Shown here piece by piece: positions 5,416-7,533 of a DNA stretch of 7,533 bases. The notes beneath the pieces are model-generated. The model made no database searches. It was given only the letters and a program-made list of their open reading frames with translations, and was not told the origin of the DNA. A program made the position numbers and the translations under genes. How positions within the stretch are numbered: the stretch's first letter is position 1; each line of letters begins with the position of its first letter. Source of the stretch: CAZFHP01 sp964519365 (lineage in GTDB: Bacteria > Babelota > Babeliae > Babelales > RVW-14); contig CAZFHP010000065.1 of the NCBI GenBank assembly GCA_964519365.1, positions 1 through 7,533 of the forward strand, in the 5' to 3' direction.

Positions 5416-5951
5416 TGCAAAAGCAGGCACAGGCTGTGTTTCATGATATTTATGGGTATCATGAGGTTTTTTTTTATCAAACAATATATTTCAAACTGTT
5501 GCTTGTGCTTTTTTGTATAATTTTTTTTTATGGTGTGTATTATCTTTTTAAGAAAAGAAAAAAAAGAAAAAAAGAACCATGGGATTGGGCTTTGTATAAG
5601 ATTGCGGGAATTAATATAGAAGCATGTGAAACGAAAAAAGATTTTAAAAAGCTTTACTTTGATGTAACAACTATTTTAAAACAATATTTTCATAAACGAT
5701 ATGGCTGGAAAACCGCGAGCAAAACGGATGAAGAATTAATTGCGTATTTAAAAAAACAAAAATTTGATGAAAAGTTGCTTGATGAGCTTAAAAAGATGCT
5801 TGAAGGTTCAGTGTGGATTAAATTTGCAAATCAAGATGTTATAAAAACACAAGCACAAAAAGATATAAAAACATCTGTTGCGATTATTCAAAAGACGATT
5901 CCGCACGATATACATAGCGAGTCATGTGATGTTAAGGGTAAAAAAAAATAA
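5412..5951 (+). CDS. Small single-pass membrane protein, DUF4381/BatD C-terminal-like
   Basis: The protein has 179 residues. One hydrophobic segment (about 25-46) is followed by a strongly basic cluster (47-54, KKRKKRKK) that would hold the rest in the cytoplasm. The helical soluble part has the pattern typical of the tail of DUF4381/BatD-like partners of DUF58 proteins: a [YF]F..T.ILKQYF..R block (about 68-85), a TDEELI block (about 94-99) and SVWIKFA near 132-138. Family assignment is from pattern and context, so moderate. The start ATG overlaps the DUF58 stop (ATGA), with GGAGG at 5399-5403; an ATG directly after it (5415) is possible. It probably anchors the DUF58 protein at the membrane. 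The first 170 bases hold unusually long homopolymers (T9 at 5467-5475 and 5521-5529, A8 at 5558-5565, A7 at 5567-5573). Confidence 0.75.
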   Translation: MMQKQAQAVFHDIYGYHEVFFYQTIYFKLLLVLFCIIFFYGVYYLFKKRKKRKKEPWDWALYKIAGINIEACETKKDFKKLYFDVTTILKQYFHKRYGWKTASKTDEELIAYLKKQKFDEKLLDELKKMLEGSVWIKFANQDVIKTQAQKDIKTSVAIIQKTIPHDIHSESCDVKGKKK

Positions 5952-5971
5952 AAGAATAGCGAGAGTAGCTT

Positions 5972-6706
5972 ATGGTATCAAAACAATCACTCAAAGAAAA
6001 AGTTTCGGACTATCAAGAAGTTTGCCGTGAAAAGTCACCCCGAGAATTGCTATCATATTTTTTAGATCTTTTTAGCAATCGAATTGCGTTGGCATCAAGT
6101 TTAAGTGTTGAAGATCAAGTTCTTACTGATATGGTGTTAAAAGTTAATTCTGGCGCAAAAATATTTGTTCTTGACACGGGGCGCCTTCATTCGCAAACCT
6201 ATGAGGTAATGTCCAAAACAATGGAAAAATATGCGATGGCATATGATATTTATTTTCCAAATGCACAAAGAGTTGAAACTATGCTGAAAAAAAATGGGCC
6301 AAATCTTTTCTATAAAAGTATTGAGTGTCGTAAGCAATGTTGTAATGTGCGAAAAGTTGAATCGCTTGAGCGAGCTCTTGCGGAATTAGATGTTTGGATA
6401 ACAGGAATAAGAAAAAATCAAGCAGTAACCAGAGGGTCGATTAATACTATTGAATGGGACGAGGCGAATCAATTGTTGAAGCTTAATCCGTTGGCCAATT
6501 GGCATGAAGATGACGTATGGGATTATATTAAGAAATATGATGTTCCATATAATACGTTACATGATCAAGGGTTTCCCTCTATTGGGTGTGCCCCTTGTAC
6601 GCGTGCAATAAAGAAAGGAGAAGATATCCGCGCTGGCCGGTGGTGGTGGGAGCAACCTGAACATAAAGAATGTGGATTACATCCAAAAAGTCGCAAAAAA
6701 GAATAA
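5972..6706 (+). CDS. cysH: Iron-sulfur APS reductase (CysH family, assimilatory type)
   Basis: This enzyme reduces adenosine 5'-phosphosulfate to sulfite and AMP, using thioredoxin or glutaredoxin, in the cytosol. It has 244 residues, normal for bacterial APR. The nucleotide-binding PP-loop-like region begins at SSLSVEDQV (42-50), then LDTGRLHSQTYE (67-78). The 4Fe-4S ligands mark the APS-using form rather than the cluster-free PAPS form: C123-C124 and C206-x-x-C209 (GCAPC). The catalytic C-terminal cysteine is present in KECGLH (C234). TGIRKNQAVTRG (144-155) is the expected substrate-binding stretch. Only a weak purine-rich site precedes the ATG. It lies 20 bases after the membrane-protein gene and 21 bases before cysD, whose product supplies its substrate. 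A PAPS-using enzyme is less likely given the intact cluster motif. Confidence 0.93.
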   Translation: MVSKQSLKEKVSDYQEVCREKSPRELLSYFLDLFSNRIALASSLSVEDQVLTDMVLKVNSGAKIFVLDTGRLHSQTYEVMSKTMEKYAMAYDIYFPNAQRVETMLKKNGPNLFYKSIECRKQCCNVRKVESLERALAELDVWITGIRKNQAVTRGSINTIEWDEANQLLKLNPLANWHEDDVWDYIKKYDVPYNTLHDQGFPSIGCAPCTRAIKKGEDIRAGRWWWEQPEHKECGLHPKSRKKE

Positions 6707-6727
6707 TGACAAGAGCAGGAGTGTGTG

Positions 6728-7533
6728 ATGTATAAATTTTTAAAAGGAAAATTACGGTCTAAATATTTTAAAAAAATCTTGCGTAAGAAAATATCTTTGG
6801 GCCCAAATGTATTACCCCGCAATATAGATGGTAATATCGGTGTTAATATGAGTGAACGAGTACGGTTAGATCGTTTAGAGGCTCGATCTATTTATATTAT
6901 TCGTGAAGCATATAAGCATTTTAAAGAGCTGTGTATGTTGTGGTCTATTGGCAAAGATAGTACGGTTTTGTTGTGGTTGGCACGCAAGGCTTTTTTTGGA
7001 CATGTTCCGTTTCCATTAGTCCATATTGATACCAATTATAAAATCCCAGAAATGATAAAATATAGAGACGATCTTGCTGCTAAATGGAATTTGAATATGA
7101 TTGTTGGGCAAAACACTCAGGCCCTTAAGCAGAAAAAAACATTTCCGGATGGTTCAGTAGATCGTATTGCTTGTTGTAAAGAGTTAAAGACCAATGCATT
7201 AAAAAATACGTTATCAGGAGATTGGGACCGCTTAACGTTTGATCATGGCAAGAAAAAATATGTGGTTGATACAAACAAAGAAGCATATACCGGTGTTATT
7301 GTTGGGGTTCGAGCAGATGAAGAGGGAAGCCGGTCAAAAGAGCGTTATTTTTCTGCTCGCAATCAACAAAGTGATTGGAATGTTGAAGATCAACCTCCAG
7401 AATTAAAGGAGATTGAAGAAAATGATGTTCTTTCATATATTGGACAACGATACGGCAAGGAAATTAATTCTATAGATGAATTAATTAGCGCACGTGAAGA
7501 GGGAGAAAAACTCCCCGAAGACGTGGCTACCTA
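6728..7533 (+). CDS. cysD: Sulfate adenylyltransferase subunit 2 (partial at right edge)
   Basis: CysD is the PP-loop ATPase subunit that, with the GTPase CysN, converts sulfate and ATP to APS. The 268 visible codons have no stop. Typical blocks are present: LEARSIYIIREAYKHF (50-65), the PP-loop WSIGKDST (72-79), HIDTNYKIPEM (99-109), FPDGSVDRIACCKELKT (139-155) and GVRADEEGSRSKERYF (193-208), then DQPPEL (221-226). AGGAG at 6717-6721 supports the start at 6728, which gives a 40-residue N-terminal extension with ten K/R in the first 21 residues before the family-like start MSERVRLDRLE. An alternative start is ATG 6848, which has no good ribosome binding site. Beyond residue 226 the sequence no longer follows the usual HPL..WTE block within the visible part. 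It forms a pair with the upstream APS reductase gene; CysN should lie just outside the window. Confidence 0.93.
   Translation, partial: MYKFLKGKLRSKYFKKILRKKISLGPNVLPRNIDGNIGVNMSERVRLDRLEARSIYIIREAYKHFKELCMLWSIGKDSTVLLWLARKAFFGHVPFPLVHIDTNYKIPEMIKYRDDLAAKWNLNMIVGQNTQALKQKKTFPDGSVDRIACCKELKTNALKNTLSGDWDRLTFDHGKKKYVVDTNKEAYTGVIVGVRADEEGSRSKERYFSARNQQSDWNVEDQPPELKEIEENDVLSYIGQRYGKEINSIDELISAREEGEKLPEDVAT

Noticed and set aside
1..7533. tRNA, rRNA, CRISPR array or insertion sequence
   Set aside because: No cloverleaf, spaced repeat array, transposase or terminal inverted repeat was seen on either strand. The only long repeat is the coding junction segment.

Overview
The window is AT-rich bacterial DNA with every supportable gene on the + strand. 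The content suggests a host-dependent bacterium, most likely Candidatus Dependentiae (TM6) or a similar amoeba/protist-associated lineage. This is an inference from an exported eukaryote-type RING-H2 protein next to ordinary bacterial housekeeping genes (seryl-tRNA synthetase, DUF58, sulfate activation and reduction). No rRNA or other taxonomic marker is present.

Left part (1-1851) is an accessory locus that resembles a polymorphic toxin/immunity tail. The frame open at the left edge is the C-terminal end of a larger protein: a 45-residue junction segment followed by a roughly 105-residue variable domain that looks like a small nuclease-type toxin. Ten bases later comes a 185-residue protein built of two related halves (candidate immunity protein). 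Next is a 116-residue unknown protein, followed by an orphan, start-less copy of the junction segment (about 80% identical in protein, about 79% in DNA by hand count) joined to a different, short C-terminus. A conserved junction, swapped C-terminal ends, a tightly linked small gene and an orphan spare tip form the layout known from CdiA/Rhs-type loci. I recognised no exact family for the proteins, so toxin and immunity roles are inferred.

Middle part (1921-3207) is a monocistronic unit with its own promoter and a strong hairpin terminator. It encodes an exported protein of three related helical repeats followed by a C-terminal RING-H2 (C3H2C3) finger, a candidate ubiquitin-ligase effector aimed at a eukaryotic host.

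Right part (3205-7533) looks like one operon: serS, a DUF58 vWA-like protein, a small single-pass membrane protein of the DUF4381/BatD-tail kind, an iron-sulfur APS reductase (cysH type) and sulfate adenylyltransferase subunit 2 (cysD, running off the right edge). Gaps are 6, -4, 20 and 21 bases. CysD (with CysN, not in view) would make APS and the CysH-type enzyme would reduce APS directly to sulfite, so no APS kinase would be needed between them. The DUF58 pair is what remains in view of a MoxR/Bat-type module; no MoxR ATPase or BatA/B gene lies in this window.
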